A stretch of DNA of 64,000 bases. Source: Acidobacteriota bacterium. GTDB lineage: Bacteria > Acidobacteriota > Thermoanaerobaculia > Thermoanaerobaculales > Thermoanaerobaculaceae. Every line of letters begins with the position of its first letter. Within the stretch, counting starts at the first letter, position 1. A program made the position numbers and the translations under genes. The stretch covers positions 58,554 through 122,553 of the forward strand of contig JACQZW010000029.1 of assembly GCA_016213675.1 (NCBI GenBank), written 5' to 3'. A model generated the notes under the pieces. That model worked only from the letters and a program-made list of their open reading frames with translations, did no database searches and was not told the DNA's origin. Positions 36,506-43,585 of the stretch are shown here, piece after piece.

Positions 36506-37552
36506 TCAAAGCCGACCATCGCCGACCGACCCGTGGTACTCGCGATACCACTCGACGAAGCGTCCGATGCCAGTCTCGATCGACGTCTTCGGTGCGAAGC
36601 CGACGTCGCGGCCGAGGTCGTCCACGTCGGCCCAGGTGGCCGGGACGTCGCCGGGCTGCATCGGCAGGAAGCGCTTCTCCGCGACCTTGCCGAGGGCGCG
36701 CTCGAGCGTCCCGATCAGCTCCATGAGCTCGACGGGGTTGTTGTTCCCGATGTTGTACAGGCGGTACGGCGCCGGGCTCGTGCCGGGGTCGGGGCGGTCG
36801 GCCGACCAGTCGGGGTCGGGGGTGGCCGGCCGGTCGAGAATTCGCGCCACGCCCTCGACGATGTCGTCGATGTAGGTGAAGTCGCGCTGCATCCGCCCGT
36901 GGTTGTAGACGTCGATCGGCTCGCCGGCCAGGATCGCCTTGGCGAAGAGGAACAGCGCCATGTCGGGCCGGCCCCAGGGGCCGTAGACCGTGAAGAAGCG
37001 CAACCCCGTACACCTCACGCCGTAGAGGTGCGCGTAGGTGTGCGCCATCAGCTCGTTGGCCTTCTTCGTCGCGGCGTAGAGCGACACCGGGTGGTCCACG
37101 TTGTGGTGCACCGAGAACGGCATCGCCGTGTTGAGGCCGTAGACCGACGACGACGAGGCGAAGACGAGGTGCTCGACCGGGTTGTGGCGACACCCCTCGA
37201 GGATGTTGAGGAAGCCGGTGACGTTGCTGTCGACGTAGGCGTGCGGGTTGATCAGCGAGTAACGGACGCCCGCTTGGGCCGCCAGGTTCACGACGTGCGA
37301 GAAGCGCTGGCGAGCGAAGAACTCCGAGATCCCGTCGCGGTCCGCGAGGTCCAGGCGGACGAACGAGAAGCCGGGGCGACCTTCGAGCTGCGCGAGGCGT
37401 GCGAGCTTGAGGGTCGGGTCGTAGTAGTCGTTGAGGTTGTCGAGGCCGACGACGACCTGGCCGTCGTCGAGCAGCCGCTTGCAGAGGTGAAACCCGATGA
37501 AGCCGGCGGCGCCGGTGACGAGGGTGGGACGGGCGATCGTGGTGGCGCTCAT
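36506..37552 (-). CDS. UDP-glucuronate 4-epimerase-like NAD-dependent epimerase
   Basis: A 348-residue extended [11 protein letters not shown] at the N-terminus, [14 protein letters not shown] (the GAE/Cap1J signature), Y-x3-K in [26 protein letters not shown]. The family interconverts UDP-glucuronate and UDP-galacturonate. It overlaps nothing; 10 bases separate it from the dehydrogenase upstream, so the two are co-transcribed. It would supply a uronic acid donor. A 114-base gap to wzt has no visible gene. Confidence 0.88.
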   Translation of the reverse strand: MSATTIARPTLVTGAAGFIGFHLCKRLLDDGQVVVGLDNLNDYYDPTLKLARLAQLEGRPGFSFVRLDLADRDGISEFFARQRFSHVVNLAAQAGVRYSLINPHAYVDSNVTGFLNILEGCRHNPVEHLVFASSSSVYGLNTAMPFSVHHNVDHPVSLYAATKKANELMAHTYAHLYGVRCTGLRFFTVYGPWGRPDMALFLFAKAILAGEPIDVYNHGRMQRDFTYIDDIVEGVARILDRPATPDPDWSADRPDPGTSPAPYRLYNIGNNNPVELMELIGTLERALGKVAEKRFLPMQPGDVPATWADVDDLGRDVGFAPKTSIETGIGRFVEWYREYHGSVGDGRL

Positions 37553-37562
37553 GTCGGGGACC

Positions 37563-39047
37563 TCAGGCCTTCACCACGTTCGGCCGCGGTGCCCGGTAGA
37601 CCCCGCGGGTGTCGACGACGAGCGGCGCGTGCTCGGCGACGAGGTCGTAGTCCACGGCAGCGTGGTCGGTGACGACGATGGCGGCGTCGGTGGCGGCGAG
37701 GGTCTCGGCGGTCAGCGACACCGAGGTCAGTGTCGGCAGGTCGGGCCACGAGCGCATCCGCGGCGCGACCGGGATGTGCGGGTCGTGGTACGAAACGACG
37801 GCGCCGAGGCGCAACAGCTCCTCGATGATCTCGAACGCCGGGCTCTCGCGGGGGTCGTCGATGTCCTTCTTGTAGGCGATGCCGAGGACGAGGACCCTGC
37901 TGCCCTTGACCGACTTCTCGCGCTCGTTGAGGGCGAGCTGTAGCTTCTCCACGACGTAGCGGGGCATACGGACGTTGACGTCACCGGCCAGCTCGATGAA
38001 CTTCGGCGCCTCGCCGGACTCCTTCGCTTTCCACGCTAAATAGAATGGATCCAGTGGTATACAATGCCCACCCCAGCCGGGACCGGGATTGAACCGGGTG
38101 AAGCCGAAGGGTTTCGTCGAGGCGGCGTCGAGGACCTCCCAGACGTCGATGCCCATGCGGTCGTAGACGACCTTCAGCTCGTTGACGAGGGCGATGTTGA
38201 CGGCGCGGAAGATGTTCTCGGTGAGCTTGCTGGCCTCGGCGACGCGGGCGGAGGAGACGCGGACGGTGGTCGTGATGATCTGGTCGTAGAGCGCCTGAGC
38301 GAGGTCGCCGGAGAGCTGGTCCACGCCGCCGACGACCTTCGGCGTCGTGGTCGTCGTGAAGTCCTTGCGGCCGGGGTCCTCGCGCTCGGGGGAGAAGGCG
38401 AGGAAATAGGTGTCGCCGCAGAGGAGGGGTGGTGGCGCTCCTGGCGCGCCGGGATCCTTCGGTCGCTCCGCTCCCTCAGGACGACAGCGTGGCGGAGCTC
38501 CAGACGCGGCGGGATCCTTCGGCCCCTGCGGGGCCTCAGGATGACGGAGGGCGGGGGCAAGCCCCGCCTCTACGAGAGACGACGGGGCGGACGCTTCGAG
38601 GATGCCGCGGAGGAGCTCGTCGGTGGTGCCAGGGTAGGTCGTGGACTCCAGGACGACGAGCTGGCCCGGGCGCAGGCGCGCCTTGACCTGGCGGGCCGAG
38701 GCGACGACGTAGGTCATGTCGGGCTCGCGCTGCGGCGTGAGCGGCGTCGGCACACAGATGAGGATCGCGTCGGGCTCGCCGAGACGGGCGAAGTCGCAGG
38801 TCGCCTGCAGGCGACCGGTGGCCACCGCGGCGGCGAGGCGGCCGCCGTCGAGGTGCTTGATGTAGCCCTCGCCGCGGCCGAGCTTGGCGACCTTGTCCGG
38901 GTCGACGTCGAAGCCGAGGACGGTGAAGCCCTTCTCGACGAAGGCGAGGGCGAGCGGCAGACCGACGTAGCCCATGCCGATGATGCCGACCAGGGCGTCG
39001 TGGTTGCGGATCTTGGCGAGCAGTTGGACAGCGTGGGGGTTGGTCAT
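37563..39047 (-). CDS. nucleotide-sugar dehydrogenase (UDP-GlcNAc 6-dehydrogenase-like) with repeat-derived insertion
   Basis: A 494-residue UDP-sugar dehydrogenase of the WbpA/VipA/WbpO type: [10 protein letters not shown] (24-33), [31 protein letters not shown] (217-226), [12 protein letters not shown] and the catalytic Cys329 in [11 protein letters not shown]. Relatives are about 430-440 residues. The extra length lies at residues about 155-209, rich in Ala/Pro/Gly and coded by palindromic repeat DNA inserted in frame (38434-38573). The insertion sits between the NAD domain and the FSPERE strand, so it may form a tolerated loop. The ATG at 39047 is chosen; a TTG 12 codons earlier is possible. 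Confidence 0.87.
   Translation of the reverse strand: MTNPHAVQLLAKIRNHDALVGIIGMGYVGLPLALAFVEKGFTVLGFDVDPDKVAKLGRGEGYIKHLDGGRLAAAVATGRLQATCDFARLGEPDAILICVPTPLTPQREPDMTYVVASARQVKARLRPGQLVVLESTTYPGTTDELLRGILEASAPSSLVEAGLAPALRHPEAPQGPKDPAASGAPPRCRPEGAERPKDPGAPGAPPPLLCGDTYFLAFSPEREDPGRKDFTTTTTPKVVGGVDQLSGDLAQALYDQIITTTVRVSSARVAEASKLTENIFRAVNIALVNELKVVYDRMGIDVWEVLDAASTKPFGFTRFNPGPGWGGHCIPLDPFYLAWKAKESGEAPKFIELAGDVNVRMPRYVVEKLQLALNEREKSVKGSRVLVLGIAYKKDIDDPRESPAFEIIEELLRLGAVVSYHDPHIPVAPRMRSWPDLPTLTSVSLTAETLAATDAAIVVTDHAAVDYDLVAEHAPLVVDTRGVYRAPRPNVVKA
38434..38573. repeat. composite palindromic repeat inserted in frame in dehydrogenase gene
   Basis: Two tandem copies of the GGGATCCTTCGG...CTCAGGATGAC half-element (38434-38487 and 38493-38546), then a short hairpin GCGGGGGCAAGCCCCGC (38551-38567). 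The same units occur outside genes at 39119-39174, 52553-52676 and, for the hairpin, 60860-60880. The reading frame stays open across all of it. Confidence 0.85.
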
Positions 39048-39118
39048 GAGGTTGGGCCTGGCTCCGGAAAACGGGATCCTCAAAGCGACTTGAGGGAACG
39101 ACGAGAGGCGTCAAGCAG

Positions 39119-39174
39119 GCGCGCTCCAGGCGCCACGGGATCCTTCGGCCCCTGCGGGGCCTCAGGATGACAGG
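39119..39174. repeat. GTCATCCTGAG-family palindromic repeat
   Basis: Half-element with GGCGCTCCAGGCGCC, then GGGATCCTTCGGCCCC and TGCGGGGCCTCAGGATGAC. It lies in the 174-base gap upstream of the dehydrogenase and is nearly identical to the second copy inside that gene. Confidence 0.8.
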
Positions 39175-39221
39175 GAGAGCCATCGGGGATGTCACGATGG
39201 CGGCGCGACGGGGCCGGCATC

Positions 39222-39557
39222 TCAGCGGCCCCGGCGCAGCGCGGCGGCGTAGGTGAAGGCGTGGAAGTAGCGGCGCCAGGACTCGTCCGTCGAGCCGTAG
39301 CTGTTCTCGAACACGAAGTGGTCCGCGAGCGCCTCCCGCAGGCGAGCCAGCTCCCGGAGCTGGCGGCGGCGGCGGGGGTCGGCGAGCGTGAGGTCGAGCA
39401 GCTCGAGGCCGCGGTCGAACGCCGTCGCGCTGTTCTTCTCGTTGCGGCCGCGCCAGGAGATCGTCCGCTCGATCTCGCTACCGACGTGGGCCATCTGCTC
39501 GACCAACGAGAGCTCGAACCAGCGGCCCGCGGCGAGGGAGGGGTGCGCCGCCGTCAT
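39222..39557 (-). CDS. conserved hypothetical protein, partner of DUF5674 gene
   Basis: A 111-residue, probably all-helical protein: GRWFELSLVEQMAHVGSEIE, then a repeated Arg/Leu-rich helix (LLDLTLADPRRRRQLRELAR) and ending DESWRRYFHAFTYAAALRRG. I recall such proteins as short conserved hypotheticals often coded next to DUF5674 proteins, which is the case here: the two genes overlap by 4 nt (ATGA). No enzyme motif is visible. It is foreign to the polysaccharide theme. Confidence 0.7.
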   Translation of the reverse strand: MTAAHPSLAAGRWFELSLVEQMAHVGSEIERTISWRGRNEKNSATAFDRGLELLDLTLADPRRRRQLRELARLREALADHFVFENSYGSTDESWRRYFHAFTYAAALRRGR

Positions 39558-39895
39558 CGCTGCACCAGGCGCGTCACGATGCCCCGGATCCGGTCCCGCA
39601 CGACCGGGTCGTCCACTCCTCGGCCCCTGTTGCCCGACGCGGGACGCAGGTTGATCATCGAGTCGAACTCGATCCAGTCATCACCGTCCACATCCGGGTA
39701 GAGGTTGATCCCCCACAGGTCCCGTTGCGCCGAGCCGTTCTCCAGCAGGAGGGCTTCCTGGTCCGCGTGCAGCTCGGCGTCGACGGCCATGATCGCGGCC
39801 TCGACGTCGACGACCGCTTTGACCATCGTGCCGAACCCGCGCTCGGCCATGCCCTTCAGCTCGGCGAGGTCGATCCGGTCTCTGACGAGCTTCAT
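39554..39895 (-). CDS. DUF5674 family protein
   Basis: A 113-residue protein matching the DUF5674 pattern: RDRIDLAELKGMAERGFGTM, ELHADQEALLLENGS, DLWGINLYPD and IEFDSMINLRP. The function of the family is unknown. Translationally coupled to the 111-residue partner downstream. The pair may be a small stand-alone module (toxin-antitoxin-like by size and coupling only). Confidence 0.8.
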   Translation of the reverse strand: MKLVRDRIDLAELKGMAERGFGTMVKAVVDVEAAIMAVDAELHADQEALLLENGSAQRDLWGINLYPDVDGDDWIEFDSMINLRPASGNRGRGVDDPVVRDRIRGIVTRLVQR

Positions 39896-39970
39896 CGTGG
39901 ATCTCCGGCGCCGTCACGCTCGCCGAAACCAGCGCCGCAACGTGGCCCGATGGCAGCGCGCAGCTCTGCA

Positions 39971-40047
39971 AGGCGCGCCCTCCGGGCGTCCTCCCGAGAG
40001 AGACAACGCACGGACGAGCACGCGCGGAGCGCGCGCTGCACAGAGAC
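39971..40047. repeat. GC-palindrome repeat (GGAGCGCGCGCTCC family)
   Basis: AGGCGCGCCCTCCGGGCGTC followed, 20-odd bases on, by GAGCACGCGCGGAGCGCGCG and CTGCACAGAGAC. A matching element in opposite orientation lies at 60071-60127, where it forms the end of a transporter gene. A 62-codon open frame across this repeat (39892-40080) is not considered a gene. Confidence 0.6.
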
Positions 40048-40090
40048 GGCGTCGTGGGAGAGCTGGTTCGCCTCGATCACAGGCCGCCTG

Positions 40091-40471
40091 CTACTGGGAG
40101 GAGTGGCGCTCCAGCGTCTCGACGCGATGCGCCAGGTCGAGCACCGTGGATTCGAGGCTGCCGAGGCGGCGTTCCAGCTCGGCGTAGGACAGTCGGATCA
40201 TCGACTTGACCTCGCCGAACTCGGCCGTCGTGTGCTGCTCGAAACCGTCGAGCCGCTTTTCGACGCGCTCGAGCCGCTCGTTGGCCAGGACGACGCCCTT
40301 GGCCACCTGCTGGATCTGGCCGGTGAGGCTCTCGGCAACGACGTCGAAGTGCCGGCGCAGCTCGTCGACCCGACGGTCGAATCCCGATAGCTTCTCGTCG
40401 ACCCGGCTCTCGAGCCCGGAGAGCTTCTCGTCGAGGATCGTTCCAAGGAGGCGGATCTCGTCTTCAGTCAT
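40091..40471 (-). CDS. small coiled-coil protein of unknown function
   Basis: A 126-residue protein with heptad-like repeats over nearly its whole length (KLSGLESRVDEKLSGFDRRV; ERLERVEKRLDGFEQH; RLGSLESTVLDLAHRVETLE). No membrane segment or catalytic motif. The start ATG at 40471 leaves 57 bases to the fucose-synthase gene upstream. It resembles short hypothetical proteins that occur singly in many genomes. Together with the DUF5674 pair it forms a small insert within the sugar operon. Confidence 0.65.
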   Translation of the reverse strand: MTEDEIRLLGTILDEKLSGLESRVDEKLSGFDRRVDELRRHFDVVAESLTGQIQQVAKGVVLANERLERVEKRLDGFEQHTTAEFGEVKSMIRLSYAELERRLGSLESTVLDLAHRVETLERHSSQ

Positions 40472-40528
40472 CGTGTCACTCTCGAGGCGCACAGCATTCC
40501 GCGGATGTCGGACGGCCTTGCGGCTGCC

Positions 40529-41473
40529 TCATCGGTCGGGTCGGTTCTCGACGTACCAGCGGTAGGAGGACTCGATGCCGTCGCGCAGGGCAATCGAGTG
40601 GCGCCACCCCAGGGCGTGCAGGCGGGAGACGTCGAGGAGCTTGCGCGGGGTGCCGTCGGGCTTGGTGGCGTCGAAGACGAGGCGCGCGCCGGGGTGGACG
40701 ACGTCGCGGACCATCTCGGCGAGCTCCCGGATCGTGAGGTCCTCGCCGCTGCCGACGTTGAGGTGCAGCTCGTCCTCCCAGGCCCGCATGATGAACAGGC
40801 AGGCGTCGGCGAGGTCGTCGACGTGGAGGAACTCGCGGCGCGGGCTGCCGGTGCCCCAGATGACCACCTGTTCGCGGCCGGCGGCTCGGGCGTCGTCGAA
40901 CTTGCGGATGAGCGCGGGCACGACGTGGGAGCTCTCGAGGTCGAAGTTGTCGTGCGGGCCGTAGAGGTTGGTCGGCATCGCCGAGATGAAGTTGCAGCCG
41001 TACTGGCGGCGGTACGCCTGGCACAGCTTGATGCCGGCGATCTTGGCGACGGCGTACGGCTCGTTGGTCGGTTCGAGGCGGCTCGACAGCAGCGCCTCCT
41101 CGCGCATCGGCTGACGGCAGTCACGCGGGTAGATACAGGAGCTGCCGAGGTAGAGCAGCTTCCTCACGCCGAACAGGTGGGCAGCGTGGACCACCGTGGC
41201 GTGGATCATCATGTTGTCGTAGATGAACTCCGCCGGGCGCGTCGAGTTGGCCATGATGCCGCCGACGGTGCCGGCGACGAGGAAGACGTACTCGGGGCGG
41301 TTGGCGCGGAACCAGTAGTTGACCGCGGCCTGGTCGCGCAGGTCGAGCTGCTCGCGGGTGGCGGCGAGGGGGTTCGAGAACCCTTCACGGGCGAGGCGGC
41401 GCATGATCGCGGAGCCGACCAGGCCGGTGTGGCCGGCCACGTAGATGCGGGCGTCGAGGGGGATGTATTCCAT
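40529..41473 (-). CDS. fcl: GDP-L-fucose synthase (NAD-dependent epimerase/reductase)
   Basis: A 314-residue SDR of the Fcl/WcaG family: YVAGHTGLVGSAI, GTVGGIMANSTRPAEFIYDN (family signature), SSCIYPRD, Y-x3-K in NEPYAVAKIAG, PTNLYGPHDNFD. It converts GDP-4-keto-6-deoxymannose to GDP-L-fucose. GDP-mannose 4,6-dehydratase (Gmd), its usual partner, is not in the window. It is the first gene of the long minus-strand run, about 165 bases downstream of a TATAAT box. Confidence 0.9.
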   Translation of the reverse strand: MEYIPLDARIYVAGHTGLVGSAIMRRLAREGFSNPLAATREQLDLRDQAAVNYWFRANRPEYVFLVAGTVGGIMANSTRPAEFIYDNMMIHATVVHAAHLFGVRKLLYLGSSCIYPRDCRQPMREEALLSSRLEPTNEPYAVAKIAGIKLCQAYRRQYGCNFISAMPTNLYGPHDNFDLESSHVVPALIRKFDDARAAGREQVVIWGTGSPRREFLHVDDLADACLFIMRAWEDELHLNVGSGEDLTIRELAEMVRDVVHPGARLVFDATKPDGTPRKLLDVSRLHALGWRHSIALRDGIESSYRWYVENRPDR

Positions 41474-41510
41474 CGCAGTCCTGGCGGCGGGTCAGGCGCC
41501 GGCGCGCCGC

Positions 41511-41526
41511 GGGCGGGCTGCCGCCC
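41511..41526 (-). promoter_or_regulatory. leader hairpin, possible pause/antitermination site
   Basis: GGGCGG-loop-CCGCCC lies in the untranslated leader of the first polysaccharide gene. On the coding strand it reads GGGCGGCAGCCCGCCC, of which the GGCGGCAGC part is one base away from the start of the enteric ops core GGCGGTAGC. No poly-U follows, so it is not a plain terminator. A link to the NusG paralogue encoded upstream is inference. Confidence 0.3.
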
Positions 41527-41644
41527 TTGGTTCGCAGGGCAAACCTCTACAAGCGCAGTAGTTGCGGAGCTCGATCGACATCTCCGCGTCATTGCAGGCG
41601 GCACCCAGGGAACATGACCTCGTGGCTGCGGCCTGGACCCGCCG

Positions 41645-41650
41645 ATTATA
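41645..41650 (-). promoter_or_regulatory. -10 box (TATAAT) of the polysaccharide operon
   Basis: A perfect TATAAT on the minus strand, conspicuous in DNA of this GC content. The -35 region 16-17 bases upstream (GTGCAA) is weak. Transcription would start near 41638 and give a leader of about 165 bases before the fucose-synthase ATG at 41473. Confidence 0.55.
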
Positions 41651-41754
41651 CCGATCCTGACGGCATTTGCACGGTTCTGTGGGCGCTCCGGACGCCTCCT
41701 GACTTCTCGCCCGGCCCCAACGAGCACTGCCGATAGTTTGCGGGCGATCCTCCT

Positions 41755-41838
41755 GTCATCCCGAGCGGAGCGAGGGATCTCCTGCCTTTGGTGGAAAGCA
41801 GGAGATCCCTCGTCAGGTTGCGCCTTCCTCGGGATGAC
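41755..41838. repeat. MITE-like inverted-repeat element (GTCATCCCGAG ends)
   Basis: An 84-base element. The ends are exact inverted repeats (GTCATCCCGAG / CTCGGGATGAC) and an inner stem GAGGGATCTCCTGC / GCAGGAGATCCCTC surrounds a 12-base loop. It codes for nothing. The RNA could fold into a long hairpin and separate the NusG paralogue gene from the operon promoter. Confidence 0.8.
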
Positions 41839-41852
41839 AATGGAGGCGGCCA

Positions 41853-41952
41853 GTCATCCTGAAGAGGCGCACGGCGCCGACGAGGGACCTCGACGCGTTC
41901 AGGGTGTCTTGCGCTCCAAGCGGCACGGGATCCTCCGCCCGCCGAGGATCAC
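41853..41952. repeat. degraded GTCATCCTGAG-family element
   Basis: Starts GTCATCCTGAAGAGG and ends GGGATCCTCC...GAGGATCAC, matching the ends of the elements at 41755-41838 and 52553-52676 with several mismatches. Together with its neighbours it fills most of the 547-base gene-free stretch 41474-42020, whose remaining part holds the operon promoter and leader. Confidence 0.6.
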
Positions 41953-41997
41953 AGGTCGCGGATGTGGCCGGCGGCGACCCTGCAGGATTGGCGGAAG

Positions 41998-42024
41998 ACC
42001 GGCCGCCCGGCGGGCGGCCGCTAC
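41998..42024. repeat. right arm of 83-bp palindromic element, overlapping a stop codon
   Basis: ACCGGCCGCCCGGCGGGCGG followed by CCGCTAC. The last bases, read on the minus strand as GTAG, give the TAG stop of the NusG paralogue. The upstream CCCTGCAGGATTGGCGGAAG resembles the central part of the complete copies. Confidence 0.85.
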
Positions 42025-42545
42025 AGAGGCTGGATATGGCCGGCGTCGACCTCGACGGACTTGACGGTGCGGACCAGGGCGAGCAGGAGCCGCACGCGGT
42101 CGCTCGCGGGCAGGTAGCGCTCGACGATGCCCTCGAAGCCGGCGAGCGGCCCCTTGACGACCCGGACGCGGCTCCCCTTCTTCGGCTCGCGGCGGACCTC
42201 GCCGATGACGAGGTAGCCACGCTCGCCCTCGCGCTCCTTGAGCGAGACGATGATCTCGTCCTCGATCGCCGCGAGCGCGTCGCCGAAGCGCACGAGCCCG
42301 GCGGCGCCCGGGCAGTAGTGAACGGCGGCAAACCGCTCGCGCGGTGCGCAGCGCGCGAACACGTACGACGGGAAGAGCGGCACCGGGCCGACGGGAGCAC
42401 GCGCGTGCCAGCGGGGCTCGATGACCCGGGGGACGTAGGCCTCGACGCCCCTGGCCGTGAGGGTCTCGCCGACGGCACGCTCCTGCTTGGACTTGGTGCG
42501 GAGCAGGAGCCAGACGGCGCGGGTTTCCTGGGGGTCGATGAGCAT
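42021..42545 (-). CDS. NusG-family transcription antiterminator (RfaH/UpxY/LoaP-like)
   Basis: A 174-residue protein with the NusG N-terminal domain (AVWLLLRTKSKQERAVGETL, PLFPSYVFARC) and a KOW motif at the end (KKGSRVRVVKGPLAGFEGIV). House-keeping NusG genes sit between secE and rplK; this one stands just upstream of a 41-kb polysaccharide operon. Such paralogues (RfaH, UpxY, LoaP) let RNA polymerase read through long, poorly translated surface-polysaccharide operons. The stop codon TAG is supplied by a palindromic repeat. Ribosome site AAGGGA precedes the ATG. Confidence 0.88.
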   Translation of the reverse strand: MLIDPQETRAVWLLLRTKSKQERAVGETLTARGVEAYVPRVIEPRWHARAPVGPVPLFPSYVFARCAPRERFAAVHYCPGAAGLVRFGDALAAIEDEIIVSLKEREGERGYLVIGEVRREPKKGSRVRVVKGPLAGFEGIVERYLPASDRVRLLLALVRTVKSVEVDAGHIQPL

Positions 42546-42562
42546 GGGTCGTTCCCTTCTGC

Positions 42563-42591
42563 GTTGTACCGACGCGACGCACGATTGTCCA
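42563..42591 (-). promoter_or_regulatory. possible sigma-70 promoter of the NusG paralogue
   Basis: TGGACA (-35), a 17-base spacer and TACAAC (-10) on the minus strand. The start would lie about 11 bases from the ATG, close to the ribosome site, so the leader would be very short. Match is moderate. Confidence 0.35.
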
Positions 42592-42660
42592 GCAAACCAA
42601 GCGGCCGGCCGTAGGGCGGGCGCCCTCGCCCGCCCGTCCGGGCCGATGCGCGGCCGGGGG

Positions 42661-42735
42661 CGGCCGGCCGCTGGCCGGCCGTCACCAGTTCTGCCGGCTT
42701 GGCGGAAGACCGGCCGCCCGGCGGGCGGCCGCTAC
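42661..42735. repeat. palindromic element, 83-bp family variant
   Basis: Left arm CGGCCGGCCGCTGGCCGGCC, centre altered, right arm ACCGGCCGCCCGGCGGGCGG ending CCGCTAC. Shorter than the three 83-base copies near 45100-45856. A further GC hairpin (GGGCGGGCGCCCTCGCCCGC) lies just before it at 42614-42633. Confidence 0.8.
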
Positions 42736-42763
42736 GCCACCACCCGAGAGCAGGCCCATCACG

Positions 42764-42792
42764 TAGAAACGGCCGCCTTTGAGGGCGGCCGT
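42764..42792 (-). terminator. intrinsic terminator of the secreted-protein gene
   Basis: Nine-base perfect stem ACGGCCGCC / GGCGGCCGT with a six-base loop (CTCAAA on the minus strand), followed on the minus strand by TTTCT. It begins 24 bases after the stop of the gene at 42816-43499. Confidence 0.65.
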
Positions 42793-42815
42793 CGGTTGGT
42801 CAGGTGGTGTTCAGG

Positions 42816-43499
42816 CTACGGCCGGGAGGGGGAAGCGGGCGGGTCGTCGTCGTCGACGATGGCGATCACGCCGCCGCCGCCGCCGAGCACGAGCAGCGGG
42901 ATCAGGGCGGCCTTGTTCTGCGCCGACGCGGCCAGCAGGATCCCGGCCTTGCGGCAGTACTCGTCGGGCTTGAGCTCACCGGTGTAGTCGACGCGTGAGA
43001 TCACGCCCGGGCAGATGAAGCCGAGGATCTCCTTGTCACGCTGCCCGATGATCGTCTCGCCGACCACGAGGTTCTGGGCGAGGTGAGCCTGCGGCGGAGT
43101 GAAGACCGGCTTGCAGGAGGACGTCACGCTCACCTTCTGGATCGGGGTCTTCGTCTCCTTGCCGTCGGCGTCCTTGGCAACGATCTGCATCTCCACGGCC
43201 GTGGTTTCGTCCTCGGGACGCGGCAGCACACCCCAGTACGCGCCCCTGCTCTCGTTCCGCGCCTCGACCCAGTACCAGTCGTTGGAGCCGAGCTCGCGGA
43301 AGTACGTGCGGACCGTCGCCCACCCGTGCTCCGGCACGAGCGTGGCAGTGACCACGGAGTTGCCCTCCTCGGGCATGCAGGTCGGGAAACCGGGATTGAT
43401 CGCCGCGATCTGGGCGTAGAGGGATGCCGGCGCGGTCATCGCGACCACCACGAGCGACATCAGAACCGCCGCGCCGCGCGGAAACTGCCTCGCAGCCAT
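42816..43499 (-). CDS. secreted/periplasmic protein of unknown function
   Basis: A 227-residue protein with a signal peptide (RGAAVLMSLVVVAMTAPASL, cleavage near YAQ|IAA) and a C-terminal hydrophobic segment (AALIPLLVLGGGGGVIAIV) followed by an acidic tail DDDDPP. The middle has an immunoglobulin-like feel (TATLVPEHGWATVRTYFREL; WVEARNESRGAYWGVLPRP) and four cysteines that may pair (in FPTCMPEE, SSCKP, FICPG, EYCRK). No family recognised. It has its own promoter, a GGGAGG ribosome site nine bases before the ATG, and a terminator, so it is an independent unit. Confidence 0.75.
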   Translation of the reverse strand: MAARQFPRGAAVLMSLVVVAMTAPASLYAQIAAINPGFPTCMPEEGNSVVTATLVPEHGWATVRTYFRELGSNDWYWVEARNESRGAYWGVLPRPEDETTAVEMQIVAKDADGKETKTPIQKVSVTSSCKPVFTPPQAHLAQNLVVGETIIGQRDKEILGFICPGVISRVDYTGELKPDEYCRKAGILLAASAQNKAALIPLLVLGGGGGVIAIVDDDDPPASPSRP

Positions 43500-43520
43500 G
43501 CGAATGATCCTCCCATGGAC

Positions 43521-43549
43521 AAAGTAGCCAGATCCCTGAACGGTGTCAA
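43521..43549 (-). promoter_or_regulatory. sigma-70 promoter for secreted-protein gene
   Basis: Perfect TTGACA (-35), a 17-base spacer and TACTTT (-10) on the minus strand, ending 21 bases before the ATG at 43499. It lies in the 86-base gap after the TPR gene. Confidence 0.6.
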
Positions 43550-43585
43550 GGCCCTTATTGAGACAACCCTGCAAAGTCCTCACGA

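Noticed and set aside
38434..38573. Frameshift or pseudogene reading of the UDP-sugar dehydrogenase
   Set aside because: The frame stays open through the insertion and every catalytic motif on both sides is intact, so it is treated as a functional gene with an insertion.
39892..40080. 62-codon minus-strand open frame
   Set aside because: It is mostly made of a GC-palindrome repeat found again at 60071-60127.
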